From Sipunculus nudus (lineage: Eukaryota > Annelida > Sipuncula > Golfingiida > Sipunculidae): a DNA stretch of 64,000 bases. Location: the NCBI GenBank assembly GCA_026874595.1, contig CM049316.1, forward strand, positions 71,827,176-71,891,175. Direction: 5' to 3'. Of the stretch, positions 46,516 to 60,241 are shown piece after piece (the stretch's first letter is position 1; each line of letters opens with the position of its first letter). A program made the translations under genes and the position numbers. The notes under the pieces were generated by a model, which did not search any database, was not told the origin of the DNA, and saw only the letters and a list, made by a program, of their open reading frames with translations.

Positions 46516-47915
46516 GTCTTCTTCCTTTGGACCGTTAGGCCTACAAATATATTAAATAAAATTATGGTAATAATGAATTAAGTTCTATCACTGTCACGAT
46601 TGACGGCGTGGCTGTGTTTGAAAAATTCTGTTTGAAATATAATACATATTTTAAATATTCAAACGAATAACCGCTGACTTCTCCAGACTGCGTTTGATCA
46701 ATCTCTTGATGTCAAACACAATATAAAGAAAGGCCATCCAAGGGGATCTTCAATTGTATTTGGATTGTACGATTTCATAACTCATCCCTTAATTAAATAC
46801 TAACCGATCCAGAAAGTTCCATTGAATCCGTTTAACATATACCTCAAGTGAACGTTTATGCTGAATTTTTCGAAATTAAACCCTTTCGGCTTAGCAGTAG
46901 TGGTAATAATAATAATTGTTATCAATCTGCATTCGAAGGGAAGCAAGCACCGCGATACTATCAGAACTGTGTTTGCATCCATTTATTCGGCCCACATTCC
47001 TAAGTTAATTCGTGCATAAGTGCTTCTACATTTGTGAATATTCCTTGATGGAATCCCTGAATCCGTATCATGTGCCGGATCTACATCAACATATCATGAT
47101 ATATCCACTGTTGTAAACACAAACATACACTCACATTATATAGACGTACTCATACCCTTTCCTTCATACTGTCCATGCGTGGACAATTGCATGTTATGCA
47201 CTCATTAAACGCTGCCATTTGTGATGACTATTGTTTGGATTTAACACCAGACGGCTGGAATGCAATCACTGAAATTAATCGTGTGTATGATTCAAATGGC
47301 AGCCAATCAAATATGCTCTTTCAGAAAGCTTTAGCAACCTAATATAACATTGAAGTAAACCCCCTCGGTCAAGGGCCTGCTAGCTGCTGGCACAAAACTG
47401 CTTGTTCCTTGGTTACCATTTGGTTCAGCTGATCTGTTACTTTTGTGTCGTTCTCTCTAGTTATCACAATAAGAAAACCAAATCAATGAAGTTTAAAACG
47501 GGGAGATGAGGCTGATACGGAAACAGCTGCATTTTTCCGGTACAAAGTCAATACGATATATGCTGACACCGCTTGAAAAGAGGTTGTCCTGTAAAAACCA
47601 ACCTGTCCGTCTGTCTGTCCGACTGTCTATCTGTCTGTCGGACCGTCAAAAAAAATGATGATAACTCCATTTAGGGTAGACATGGATTTCAAGTCTACTT
47701 GTACATGCCCTACCAGTTAAGGAAGAACCCCTTTTAATTTTAGTGCCAAATGTACAAGCCACAGGACCCATCTCTTCAAAAAGTTTGTTGATACGTTTTA
47801 AGTCAAACTTTTCAACCCAAACCATCCATCTTACATGACAATATGTTTGAAAGACCATGCTGATTCATTCACAGAGATATAGAACAAGAATTAACAGAAA
47901 AAGGTCCGATCACCC

Positions 47916-47987
47916 AGTATGGTAATCGTACCCATGACCCTCCAATTGTCGGGCGTCTGCTCTAACAGTGAGCTAACAGGGATCCCC
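47916..47987 (-). mobile_element. tRNA-derived SINE head (B3)
   Basis: Same 72-nt tRNA-like sequence, minus strand. Confidence 0.6.
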
Positions 47988-48810
47988 AAGTTCCTCTGTG
48001 TATCAGCACATTTTTTTATAAAGCAAAGTGACGTCATACTGTGACTGGTATTATACATACTTCTTGTGCCGACACAGCGACTTTGCATGCAGCAGTGACG
48101 AAGTGATGGCCTTTTATGGTATGCATCAGATATTATATAAAGATATTAAAATGGCCATGCTGGTCCATTTTATAGGGATATTTAACAAGAATACACAGAA
48201 AAAGTCCGAAAAGTTCCGTCTTACCTAATACCTCACCTGCCAATAGGGTCAAGGTTGAAGGTGCATGCTGTCCAAAAAATCATTTTCGGATGAAAACTCC
48301 AGTTTGGATCGATATGTGGATTTCATTCATGGCTTATATATGGTCCATTACTAAAGCAAAAACCCTCTTGATTTAGAGGTCAGAGATCAAGGTCACAGGA
48401 CACAGTTCATTAAAAAGTTTGTGGAAGCATTTTAAGCCAAACTTGGCACCCCGCTGCTTTCATCTTACACAAACAGCTCACCTACTAAAAGGGGAGTCCC
48501 TGTTAATTTGGGATGATATGGTTAAATGTCAAGGTCACAGGAGCCATCTGTCCAGAAATTTATTTCCAGATGATAACTCCAATATGGTTTGACATATGGA
48601 TTTCAAACTTGACTAATATATGGCCCACCAGAAATGTAAAAACACTTTTTTATTTTGGGTTCATGAAGTCAATGTTGAAGATCACAGGACCAACATCTTT
48701 ATAAATATTGTGAAGGCATTGCAAATGTTTCATACTTTATCTTACATATTGTATTTTCTTACAATAGGGGATAACCATGTTGATTTCGACATCACAATTT
48801 CAAAGGTCAA

Positions 48811-48822
48811 GGTCACGTGACC
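48811..48822. promoter_or_regulatory. Palindrome GGTCACGTGACC (B3)
   Basis: Unchanged from B1 and B2. Function unproven. Confidence 0.35.
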
Positions 48823-49172
48823 GTCCTTCTGATTTATATACTTAACGGCTTACAGTTTATAAATATATCTAATGTTATTATGCCTCCTTTGCTTGGGATA
48901 CTCCACTTCTACAAATTCATACACGACTATCACTGATTCAAACCGTAACCTCATGGTCCAGATGATTTTTTAATACTGTTTTGGATCAGTTCCTTCCGTC
49001 TCTGCATATAATCAGGTCTCTATTATATTTTATTTCAAGCATTACCGTCAACATTGGACGGGTAAGGGCCTTCTGCTTGGACAATCCTGATCTGTCATTA
49101 TTCCAGTTTTATTACAGATGCGGTACTAATAACTGACCTGATCGTAGTGTAAATACAGCTTCACATACGTAC

Positions 49173-49351
49173 CTGGCGTCACATTTCATTCCCCTACAGT
49201 CAATATCAGCGGTTCCCAGATTCGTAGCAGTGTCGATGCCACATGTTTGAGACTTCACCCAAAAGCTAATGGCAGCCTTAAAGCAAAATGAAAATAGCAT
49301 TAACATAGAGTATAAATTAACCGTGATAATAAACAGAAGCGTTGTTGACAT
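49173..49351 (-). CDS. Exon X(B3): signal peptide and Cys-rich segment
   Basis: ATG at 49351, same signal peptide, Ser for Thr in AAISFWVK, phase-2 donor kept. Splices to Y(A3) at 42783-43101, giving 165 codons. Confidence 0.65.
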
Positions 49352-50199
49352 AGCAAACTTGAGTATGTTGCATACTTTAGGGATCTTTTGGCTACTCACG
49401 TTTTAGGTGAATTTAACACATAACATTTTATTTCCAGATAATTCAGTCAATCAGTTTCTAGCTTAGTCATATTCATATTCATATGTAACTCATACAGATA
49501 GCATTATGGATATGACATACATGCATCAATTGCCTGATTAACTCGTCGTTTATAATAGCGTTTCATATTTTGTTGAATATTTAAATAAACAAATATTTGG
49601 TAATTTGAAATTTATAAAGGAACATTTTTTTCCAGTTTCTGCACAAATAAATATATATTCCAAAATATGTTGTGGGAATGAAGAAAATAATATTCTTGGG
49701 GGAGCTTATGTCCTAACTTTCCCTGGACAAGTGTGTGGGGGTTGTCCCCAGATTTGAGCAGGTGTCAGGAAGACGAGCATTTCTCTGGGGAGATTGTCCC
49801 CTTAAAGTTTTTCAAAACAAGGCCAATTGGACATTATTAGTATCAAACTGTTCCACAACGTTTGTTAATAAGGAATTGATCTCTATACTTCAAACAGAAT
49901 TATAAATGATGATGTAGTGATAAAACAGATTCAAGAGCTATAACATACTATAGTATTAAATCGGAATTGAGAGACCGAGTTGAAAATTGACGACATATTT
50001 TCCCATAAACACCTAAATTTGTTTTTAAGTACTAAAATATCATTTTAAAGGGTCAACTGAATCTAGCAATTGCATTTTGTCGCAGATTTGAACATTCACT
50101 GTTAATAAGAAAGTGGAATATCATACGTGAAATTACACACCTGTAAACAAACACCCAAAGCTCTCATTAAATATAAACCTTTTCCAATTCCATTTATTA

Positions 50200-50515
50200 T
50201 TATGGAGAAATAATCATGTACGAGCTAACCGAAACTGTGGTCGTAGATTTATGATCGCAGCAAATCTTCTTGTGTTGTTCCTTGTCACTCATTTCTTTGT
50301 CCATTCCTTTGCCTTTTCCTTTGTCTTCTTCTTCTCCATGGTGATCTCCTGGTGGTCCGAGAATGGGCAACAGGGTTTTCATACCTCGCAACTTCTCGAG
50401 AAGACCCATGCAGACGTCTGAACACTTTGCTCTGACGTCATTATCGCACGTGAGTTCGGGTATTGGATGGAGCATTGCCTTTGTGCCCATGGAGGTTGTC
50501 ATATTGCAAACACAC
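50200..50515 (-). CDS. Exon Y(B3): terminal exon, B type
   Basis: Translates identically to Y(B1). Partner would be X(A4) at 61795-61972, broken, with the third LTR element in the intron. Confidence 0.55.
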
Positions 50516-51680
50516 CTGGAATTGAAGAATAGTTAAAATGGTTATATCTTTTTTTCTTAATCATTAAAAAAAAATACAAGATAAGTTCATGGTCTATTGA
50601 TGGCACTGCCTATTGAATAATGATATAAGTATATTATTGATAAGAATGACAGGTTATCTATCTTTCTGGATTTACGGTTTAATTCGCACGAAATATGAAT
50701 AATTCAGAAGTTTTATCCTGTCTTGTTAACATAGAGCTTATGTCTGAATCTCTGTTGCCTTTGAAGCACGGCGATTCTTGAACTGAGTATCTGCTCTGAG
50801 GTACATCGCCTTACCCATTTTTCCTACCCCAGTAATCCAAATAAAATAGTAAAAAATAATAAATATAAAATATATGAAGTAGCACAATAGTAATGTAGAA
50901 GTATTTTTTTATATGTTTGTTGGTTGACTAATTTTATTGAATGAAGCTGGCATATAAACCAAATGTTTGCTATTTCCAATTAAAGGAAGTCTTTGCCCAA
51001 CGCTCGCAACTCAGTTGTAATGGATTGTGTACCACCTTGAAGTAATACCAAATATGAATCTGTTACCTATTAGAAATATTTCTAATATATAAATAATTTT
51101 GGAAAATAATCATTTTTAAGAAATTAAACAAAAACAGGTGTTTGCTGATAAATGGAAAAGAAAATAAGAAAACAATGGTAGTTTAATGCTTTTCTCTCTG
51201 GTGAACTGTGAAAAGTAAAGAAATATCTGTGGTTCAGATTTAAATGTAGAAATAAATTCGTCAACCCCTATAAGTTTTCAAACTAAACATAAATACTGAA
51301 TTGATGGAAATCGTTAAAAATTTTGTTGAGTCTAAGAGCAATTTGTTGACATTATCAGAACATTTCTCCATTAATCAATGAAATAATTAAATATTTTAAA
51401 TTTGTCTTTTTGTAATACTTTGGGTTGATTGCGTTCATCTGGCTTACCGAATTATATATGCAAAATAGCTGTCAATTGTACTGTGATTCTGCATTTTTGA
51501 TATAAGTGAAAAAAAAACAATCACTGTCTGTTGAATCACAGAAACTCCCTTTATTATCATAATATTTGCTACAAGAATAGCAAGTGTATGGTTCTAATAT
51601 AATAAAATGCATAAATTATTGATGCATACTCAAAAGATTTGAATATTTTAGTCATATTTTGTATGATCTTTCAACTATTA

Positions 51681-51775
51681 CAGTCGAACCACTTTGAGTG
51701 GGCACCTTCATAAAAATGGGTACCTCTATAAAGTAGGCACTATTGGGCAGTCCCATTTTTTCTTCTCTTTATTAT
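51681..51775 (+). mobile_element. MITE 5' end, split by the LTR element (A4 MITE)
   Basis: TA plus CAGTCGAACCACTTTG to the LTR start; continues at 58513. Confidence 0.8.
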
Positions 51776-52568
51776 TGTTACTGATGTCTTTTTTATTGTG
51801 TGACCGGGGCGTAACTCGTGATGTAGCGTTCCGCCTGGCCGGGTGTTGCACTCTCAGTTTAATCCTTGCTGGTTAAACTCTCGTTGTTATGCTATTCTGG
51901 GGTTTTCCCGCCTGGCTGAACCGGGCGATCTCACGTGTGAACCCCGATATGTAGAGACACGGCTTTCGTTGTTCTGGATGATTCCTGAAAAGCGTGTGTA
52001 CTGTGTATAATGTTAAATTCTGTAGATTGTTCGAGAAATAGAAAGTTCTCGGCTTGGGATGAGAGAATATTCCAGCGGACACGGAAGCGTGTTAGTAAGT
52101 CTGTGGGACCTATCCGAATATCCAGTAATTTCAGTGATTCTACTATTATTAACACATTACAATTTAGTGCTGCCTGTCTCAAGTTTACTTTTGGGATTGT
52201 TACAAGAGCTTAACATTGGACTGTTGTTCTCTGAGAAGATTTATATGAATTACTGTTCATCTGGTTTATACATTTTAAAGGACTTGTCGCTGTGACAGTG
52301 GTTGTATCCAGGTACTGTGCACCTAGTTTATTTTACTGTGTGATTATATTTATTTGTTTGTCTACTGTTGTTTTACTGTGTAATTGTATTGATTTAGTGT
52401 ATTGTTTTAACAATAAATTGTAGTTATTTGTTACAAAAAAACACTGACTTCTTTATTCATTCCCCTAGACATTTCACGCTGCCTAGTGTTACAGAATCTG
52501 TTTTTTCTCCATTACAAAATTTATGTTCATCACGCTTACGTGATCTGTTGATATTAGGTTCCGTAACA
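51776..52568 (+). mobile_element. 5' LTR, copy 3
   Basis: 793 bp, without the TATA segment, GCGTTCCGCCTGG variant as in copy 1. Confidence 0.92.
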
Positions 52569-52574
52569 TTAAAT

Positions 52575-52591
52575 TGGGGCTCGTCCGGGAT
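52575..52591 (+). other. Primer binding site, copy 3
   Basis: TGGGGCTCGTCCGGGAT, 6 bases after the LTR. Confidence 0.8.
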
Positions 52592-52736
52592 GCTTAATAG
52601 TTTTGAATTTTTTTGGGGCCTTGACCTGGACACATTGTTTATAATACACTGTTTACAGGATTACATATTTTTTTTCAAATATATTGTTTACAGGATTTAT
52701 CTCAGTGGTTTTTTGTTATTGTTTTAACATCTTAAA

Positions 52737-53851
52737 ATGGCAGATTTCAAACCTGAGACATTTGTTCAGGATCCCGACCCTGACAAAAGGAAAATTGTTG
52801 CGTTTTGGACGACACTTTGGGCTGAGCGTGAAATAAGCTTTGAGAATGCCTTTAATCACTGCTAAAATCATGCAATAGTTAGCAAAGGTTTAATTAAAGA
52901 GAGTGCAGCTGAAACAAAAAATGACAGCCTTGCAATGAAATTAGAATTAAAAAAGTTAGAAATGCAACATGAGCAAGCATTAAAAGAGAGGGAGGAACAT
53001 GAAAGGTTAGAAAGAGAAAGACTAGAAAAAAGAAATAGAAAGAGAAAAAAGAAATTGAGTTAAAACAACTGGAGTTAGAAATACTTAAACTAGAACATAG
53101 TCTACGTGCTACCCCAACTCACAGTGTTGATGTTACTAAACACATTAGACTTGTCCCACCTTTTCAAGAAAAAGGGGTTGATAAATATTTTTTTTACACT
53201 TAAAAACTTTAAAATGGCCTAGGGAAAATTGGTTAAAAGTGTGTTGACTTGCAAGGCCAGAGAAATCTAACAGAGCTTCCAGTAGAAGCTGTTGCTGACT
53301 ATGACCTGGTTAAATGGTTAATCCTTATAGGTTATGAGTTAGTTCCGGAGGCTTACCGCGAGAAATTCAGAAATTGGGAAAAGCGCAAAGAACAAACCTA
53401 CGTCGAATTTGCCAGGACAAAAGAGCAGTTGTTTGATCGCTGGTGTAGTTCTAAAAATGTAATGGAAGATGATGACAATTTGCGCCAGTTGATTTTGCTT
53501 GGAGACTTCAAGTGCTTCATTAACGCAGATGTTTAAACTTTTCTTGATGAGAAAAGTCCTGAAACACTTGACATTGTTGCTGAATCAGCTGATGATTATT
53601 CATTGACACAAAATGTCCTTTACTAACAAATCAAACCAGTCATTTACAAACAAGAATGTAAATCAGTATGGTCAAAAGAAGTTTAAAGCGCAGTCACCCG
53701 GTATTAGTAGTCCTGATAGTTCAACAAAGCCCATTGCTACACCTCAGTCCACGCCCACTGAGTCTAAGCACAAAAAAGACCAGTCATTATCTAAGAAAAT
53801 CTGTAATTACTGCAAGAAGGATGGTCACTAATATCTGACTGCTGGAAATTT
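52737..53851 (+). pseudogene. gag: gag remnant, copy 3
   Basis: ATG at 52737 with the shared early TAA, coiled coil, then the capsid region with a private deletion that removes the FEKEAEN part seen in copy 2. The second half of the capsid is open at 53249-53536; linker and broken zinc knuckle follow to 53851. Confidence 0.8.
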
Positions 53852-53872
53852 GCGAATAAACCAAATAGCAAA

Positions 53873-54259
53873 TCTTCTGGTTTTGTTTCAAAATCTAGGC
53901 ATAGCATAGTACAAGAGCCAGGTTCTTTTCATGTAAATAAGGGGTACAACTCATTTATTGACTATAATAAAGAGTTTGATGCCACGGAGGCCCACCTGCC
54001 GTCTGAATCCAAAGAAGAATCCGTAGCTTGCGGGATAAAAACCTCAGTTGATTCCTGCGTGGAATTAAATAAGGCTAGGTATTTTCTGGACTCCTGCGAG
54101 GAGTATCTTTTAAAAAAGGCCAAGTCCTTTTATGGCTCTTGCGAGAGTATTTCAAATGAGGCCAGGTCCTCTTATGACAAACAGAAGTTTGTTTCTGCTG
54201 AGGAAAATTCCTCTGTTGACTCCCATGAAGAGTTTGATTGTAAAAAGGATGTCCTTTAA
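53873..54259 (+). pseudogene. Gag-protease linker, copy 3
   Basis: Same DSCE-repeat frame, with Leu for Gln in the first repeat and Gly for Asp in the second. Confidence 0.5.
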
Positions 54260-54380
54260 GGACTCTGTAAAAGAGTTTATGACTGACATTGTCAATGTCA
54301 GTTCTTTGTTTGATGAAGCTGAGGTAGTAGAGGTAGTCTCCTGACTCTGAAATGGAGTTATATGAGCCATTCATACATGA

Positions 54381-54648
54381 TTGAGGGACACTGGTTCAGG
54401 CCAAACTCTCATGTTAGCAAACACTTTGCCATTTTCTAATAGGTCCTTTACTGGTGCACATGCACTTGTCAGTGGTGTGTTTTCAGACAAGCACACTTCA
54501 GTTCCGCTTCACAGTATACATTTAAAGTCAGATTTGATTTCTGGGAATATTACTGTGGGCATTAGAACTACTTTACCTTTTAAGGGAATTCAGTTGCTTC
54601 TAGGCAATGATAGTGCAGGTGACAAAGTACAGCCTGTACCAATAGTGA
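54381..54648 (+). pseudogene. pro: Aspartic protease, copy 3
   Basis: DTG triad and LLLGND motif kept, in frame with the H2C2 domain. Confidence 0.85.
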
Positions 54649-54848
54649 CAAAAAAGCCTTCACTAGATCAGGACACTGATCCTGAGAGTCAGGAAATTCC
54701 TGGTTTGTATCCTTCATGTGCTGTAACTAGATGTATGGCCAAGAAAAACACACATGAGAATAATAGTCCAGATAACAACACCCTGGGAGTCACTAGTGAC
54801 TCGTCTAACGACTCGCCCGTACAGGATGCAGCATTCTCCAGGTCAGAA

Positions 54849-56144
54849 CTTATCGCGGAACAGCTTAAGGACCCTGATATTTCAAGTTTGTTTCCCAGGG
54901 CAGTTTCTAAAGATGAACTGTCACAGAACCCAGTTTGTTTCAATGTCAAAAATGGAGTGCTTATGCGTAAGTGGCGACTACCTTATGTATGCGCTGATGA
55001 TGAGTGGGCCATTAAACATCAAATAGTAATGCCCAAAAACTTTCGCAATGAAGTTCTAAGCATGGCACATGAGGCTCCTTTGTCTGGCCATTTAGGTATA
55101 AATAAATCTTATCAGAAAGTTAGTACACACTTCTATTGGCCTAACCTCAGGAAAGATGTTGTACAATATTGTAAATCATGCCATACATGCTAGATGGTAG
55201 GCAAACCCAATCAGAATTCTTCCTAGGCCAAACCTAGGCCTATTCCTGCTTTCGAGGATCCTTTAGTAGGATTATTGTTGATTGTGTTGGACCACTGCCC
55301 AAAACAAAATCTGGACATGAATACTTGCTGACAATTATGGGCGCATCTACCAAGTTCCCTGAGGCAATACCATTGCGCAAAATTAATGCCAAAAGTGTTG
55401 TCAAAGCTCTCACCAAGTTTTTTACAACTTTTGGATTAACAAAATCTGTCCAATCTTGAGCTAGGTATAAAAAAGTTCAGCTCTTCGCCATACCATCCTA
55501 AAAGTCAGGGCGTCCTCGAGCGTTTTCACCAGACATTAAAAAACATGATCAGGACCTATTGCTATGACACACAGAAAGACTGGGATGAAGGAATCCACCT
55601 ATTGCTGTTTGCTGTCAGAGAATCCTTTCAAGAGTCCTTGGGTTTCAGTCTCTTTGAAGTAGTTGTCGGACATGGACCGCGAACTTAACTTCCATTGAAA
55701 ATGCTTAAAGAAAAACTCTTGTGTAAAAATCCTGATTCTCTTTATTTACTGCAGCTTGTCTCAGACTTTCGAACTAAACTATACAATGCTTTTAAGATTG
55801 CAAAGTCAAATCTAAAATCTGCACAAAGTAAAATGAAAACAAAGTATGACAGGCACACTGTAAGTAGGACGTTTTAGCCTGGTGAAAAGGTCCTTGCTTT
55901 ACTTCCCATCCCCGGCAGACCTCTGCAATCTAGGTATTTTGGTCCTTCCATTGTTGACAAGAAAGTCAGTGATTTAAATTACATACTGTTGACACCAGAT
56001 AGACGTAAGAAGAAACAACTGTGCCATGTTAACATGTTGAAACCATATTATGACAGAAATAGCACATCAGATGTTGTTACTGCTGTTAATTGTGTAAAAA
56101 CTGACCCTGACCCAGTTAAAGTACATGCTGATTGTGTGATGTAG
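54849..56144 (+). pseudogene. int: Integrase, copy 3
   Basis: H2C2 domain open to 55193. The core at 55230-55685 lacks the second-Asp segment as in the other copies. GPY/F region 55695-56144 has TAG at 55875-55877. Confidence 0.9.
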
Positions 56145-56151
56145 ACATACA

Positions 56152-57572
56152 GTGTGGTACAGTTCCGCTAAAAACTCAGACGTGCTTAACAACCTGGATG
56201 CCAAACTGTCACACCTTACCGAACAACAATAGCGAGACCTCACGAACCTGCTGCGGAATTATGAAAATTTGTTTAATAACATTCCAACGCGAACTAACAT
56301 ATTGTGCCTTGACGTCGATGTTGGCGAGGCAAGCGCAGTCAAGCAGCATCCTTACAGACTAAATCCAGAAAAGCAAACGTATCTACAGGATGAGATTCAA
56401 TATTTGCTAGACAATGATTTTATTGAACCTAGAGACAGTAACTGGAGTTCACCATGTATTCTTGTGCCAAAACCTGATGAAGGTTACCGTATGTGGACAG
56501 ATTATCGAAAACTGAACTCTGTCAACAAGACTGACACGTTCCCGATTCCGAGGATCCATGATTGTATTAATAGAGTCGGTAGCTCCAGATATGTTTCCAA
56601 GTTTGACTTGCTAAAAGGATTCTGGCAAGTTCCGCTGACAGTACGAGCGAAAGAAGTGTCGGCATTTGTGACGGCGCAAGGACTGTACCAGCATAAAGTT
56701 ATGCCGTTTGGCATGAAGAACTCACCAGCCACGTTCCAACGCCTCATCCATATGATTGTCAAGGACATTCAGGGCTGCGACGCATATATTGATGGCCTCA
56801 TCCTTTACAGCGACACTTGGGAGAAACATCTGAAAATTCTTCGCGACCTCTTCGAAAGACTCAGTGAAGCACGTCTGAACGCCAACTTTGTAAAATCTGA
56901 GTTTTGTCATGCACAAGTAACATTTTTGGGTCATATTGTAGGGCAGGATAAGGTTAAAGCTGTTAATGTTAAAATAAGTGGTATTTCTGCATTTCCTAGA
57001 CCAGAAAACAAAAAGCAAATAATGCGTTTTCTTGGTATGGTTGGATACTACAGGATGTTTTGTCAAAATTTTTCTGCGGTAGCTGAACCTTTGACTTATT
57101 TGTTAAAGAAGAAACAAAAGTTTGTATGGAATGTTCAGTGTGAAAATGCATTTCAGAATTTAAAAGCAATTCTGCAAAGTTCACCAGTTTTGGCAGCTCC
57201 TGACTTTGTTGTACCTTTTAAGTTAGCTGTAGATGCTAGTGATACTGCTGCTTGTGCTGTGTTGTTACAAGAAAGCAATGATGGCATAGATCATCAAATG
57301 TTTCTCAAAAAAGTTTAATGCAAACCAGAAAAACTACTTCACTATTGGCTTTGATTTTGGTATTGCAAGTTTATGTTACTTCATCAGTCAAGCCTATCAT
57401 TGTCTTCCGTGATCACAATCCCCTCACGTTCATGAACAAGTTGAAGTGTTAAAATCAAAGACTGTTGAGATGGAGTTTGTTCTTACAGGATTACAACCTT
57501 GAAATAAGACACATTAAGGGAAAGACAATGAACTTGCTGATTGCATATCGAGATGTTTATGAAATGTTGTAA
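56152..57572 (+). pseudogene. pol: Reverse transcriptase and RNase H, copy 3
   Basis: TAG at 56230-56232 near the start, then open 56269-57318 through all RT motifs. YIDG with the Gly codon at 56794-56796. RNase H end broken as in the other copies. Confidence 0.93.
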
Positions 57573-57676
57573 ACGAGATGGTTATGTAATGTTATGAATA
57601 AGATGATTTTGAGATGTTGTAAAAATTTAGTGATTGTGATCGCAAAAAAAAGTTTTTTTTTCTTTTTTTTTCTTAC

Positions 57677-57686
57677 AGGAGAGGGA
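57677..57686 (+). other. Polypurine tract, copy 3
   Basis: AGGAGAGGGA, two bases before the LTR. Confidence 0.7.
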
Positions 57687-57688
57687 TG

Positions 57689-58512
57689 TGTTACAGATGT
57701 CTTTTTTATTGTGTGACACGGGCGTAAATCGTGTTGTAGCGGCCTCGCCTGGCCGTGTGTTGCACTCTCAGTTTAATCCGTGCTGGTTGAACTCTCGTTG
57801 TCATGCTATTCTGGGGTTTTCTGGCCTGGCGGAGCCAGAGATCCTGCTATGTAAAGACACGGTATTCTGGATGTTTCTTGTAACGCGTGTGTACTGTGTT
57901 TATGTTAGATTCTATAGATTGTTCGAGAAATAGAAAGTTTTCGGCTTGAGATGAGAAGCTATAAATAGGGGCTGCGTTTTAAAGCCGAGAGAGAGGTGAG
58001 AGAATATTCCAGCGGACACGGAAGCGTGTTAGTAAGTGTGTGGGACTTATCCGATTATCCAGTAATTTCAGGGATTCTACTATTACTAACACTTTACAAT
58101 ATGGTTATAAGTATATAAGTTTACTTTCGGGATTGTTACAAGAGCTTAACATTAGAATGTTATTCTCTGAGATGATTTATGAGAATTATTGTTCATCTGT
58201 TTTATACATTTTAAAGGACTTGTCGTTGTGACCGTGGTTGTATCCAGGTACTGTGCACTTTGTTTATTCTACTGTGTGATTATACTGATTTGCTGTTATA
58301 CTGTTGTTGTACTGTGTAATTGTATTGATTTAGTGTATTGTTTCAGTAATAAACTATAGTTATTTGTTAACAAACAAAAAACGAAAAAAACACTGACTTC
58401 TTTATTCATTCCCCTAGACATTTCAAACTGCCTAGTGTTATAGAACCTGGTTTTTTTTACAAATTCATGTTCATCACGCATACGTGGTCTGTTGATATAA
58501 GGTTCCGTGACA
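57689..58512 (+). mobile_element. 3' LTR, copy 3
   Basis: 824 bp, TATA box at 57960-57967, AATAAA at 58348-58353, ends GTTCCGTGACA. Confidence 0.92.
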
Positions 58513-59315
58513 TAATGTTTAGCTAATAAGGGCACCTCTATATTCTTTAAAGTAGAACATTTCCACTCTTAATGTGGGCACTTAATTGATCTTCCCAGCT
58601 GAACTATCTTTCTATTTAAACTTTCTTAGCTTCATTTATTATGAATTGTTAATTATTTTCAGAATAACCATTAATTATTTAATATTTATATTTCAACTAT
58701 GAATTATCAAACAAAAACAAAGTCAGAGGTGTTTTACTGTCAGATTGCATAATTATAATAATAGCCTTCTCGACTCAAGGTTAGGAAAGGCATACATGCA
58801 TTCTAATTAGATTACTTGATGTGCCTGTACAGCTCCGGTCAGACCTCAGCCCAGACTGGCTGTCCCTGTGATGGTTTATAGCCAGCAGTGAATGCACCAC
58901 TCAGTATCCATTCATGCTGGACTGATGGGATAGTTTGATCTGACAGTCACTATAGACTTTCTGATGTCAGCGAAGCAAAGAAACTGCTATATTTCATAAA
59001 ATGGATGGCGCCCTACTGATTCACCCGATTACTTGGTACCCTGAGATAAAGAATTAGGGTAAAGGCCCCTTGGTCCACTAGCAGTTGCACTTAATGATCA
59101 ACACCAAACACTGGTCATTCGTATGCATTGTGTCATATTCACTGATATTGTCCAGTTATAAAATTTTACTCTTACAACAGACTCAGCATTAATAATATTT
59201 CAAAGTAGGTGTCAGCACTGAATGGAGAAGCTATTATCTTTGTATACTGGGCACCTCTTTAAATTGGGCAGTTTAGCCTAGCCGCAAGAGTGCCCAAAAT
59301 ATAGAGGTTCGACTG
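58513..59315 (+). mobile_element. MITE 3' part, split by the LTR element (A4)
   Basis: Right part of the module A MITE, ending GAGGTTCGACTG plus TA. Confidence 0.8.
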
Positions 59316-60241
59316 TAATTTCAAACGAGTCATACAATATATGGTAACAGACACGTATGTTAATATGGTTTTGTTAATTTGATACCTACAGAGGATCCAT
59401 GTCTTCTTCCTTTGGACCTTTAGGCCTGCAAATATATTTAATACAACTATGGTAATAATGAATTCAGTTCTATCACTGTCACGATTGACGGCTTGGATGT
59501 GTTCGAAAAATTCTATTTGAGTTATAATACATATTTTAAATATTCAAACGAATAACCTCTGACTTCTCCAGACTGCGTTTGATCAATCTCTTGGTGTCAA
59601 ACACAAAATAAAGAAAGGCCATTTTTCTAAATTAAACCCTGTCGGCTTAGCAGCAGTAGTGATAATAATAATTGTTATCAATCTGCATTCGGAGGGAAGC
59701 AAGCACCGCGATGCTCCCAAAGCTTTGTTAGCATCCATTTATTTGGCCCACATTCCTAAGTTAATTCGTGGATAAGTGCTTCTACATTTGTGAATATTCC
59801 TTGATGAAATACCTGCATGTTATGCACACATTAATCGCCGCCATTTGTGATGACTATTGTTTAGATTTAACACCAGACGGCCGGAATGCAAGCACTGAAA
59901 TAAATCGTGTGTATGATTAAAATGGCAGCCAATCAAATATGCTCTTTTAGAAAGCTTTAGCAACCTAATGTAACATTGAGGTTAACTCCCTCGGTCAAAG
60001 GCCTGCTAGCTGCTGGAACAAAACTGCTTGTTCCTTGGTTACCATTTGGTTCAGCTGATCTGTTACTTTTGTGTCGTTCTCTCTAGTTATCACAATAAGA
60101 AAACCAAATCAGTGAAGTTTAAAACGGGGAGATGAAGCTGATACGGAAACAGCCGCACTTCTCCCGTACAAAGTCAATACGATATATGCTGTAATAATTT
60201 TTAGGACATCGCTTGAAAAGAGGTTGTCCTGTAATAACCAA

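Larger units (their letters stand above)
47602..48830. repeat. GTCT tract plus ~140/280-bp repeats (B3)
   Basis: Counterpart of 8537-9765. GGTTGAAGG replaces GGTCGAAGG in the first box, and the duplication copy at 45831-46515 has the same change. Confidence 0.75.
45498..51680. repeat. Module B3 (exons and spacers, with internal duplication)
   Basis: As module B1 plus a 933-bp insertion at 45583-46515. Remainder: 46516-47601, spacer; 47602-48830, GTCT tract, repeats, SINE head; 49173-49351, exon X(B3); 49352-50199, presumed intergenic; 50200-50515, exon Y(B3); 50516-51680, intron sequence. Confidence 0.85.
38254..58292. repeat. Tandem segmental duplication, unit 3
   Basis: Third copy, about 1 kb longer than unit 2, mainly because of a 933-bp rearranged duplication at 45583-46515 in module B3. 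Module A3 lacks 130 bp at about 39772, a deletion shared with unit 4 but not with units 1 or 2. Its retroelement carries a private TAG at 56230-56232 and shares the TAG at 55875-55877 with unit 2. Confidence 0.95.
51776..58512 (+). mobile_element. Gmr1-like LTR retrotransposon, copy 3 (defective)
   Basis: 6737 bp, same site and order. Private breaks: about 30 bp disturbed in the capsid region near 53190-53215 and a TAG at 56230. Shares the IN TAG with copy 2, while its protease-to-H2C2 frame (54381-55193) is open as in copy 1. Confidence 0.88.
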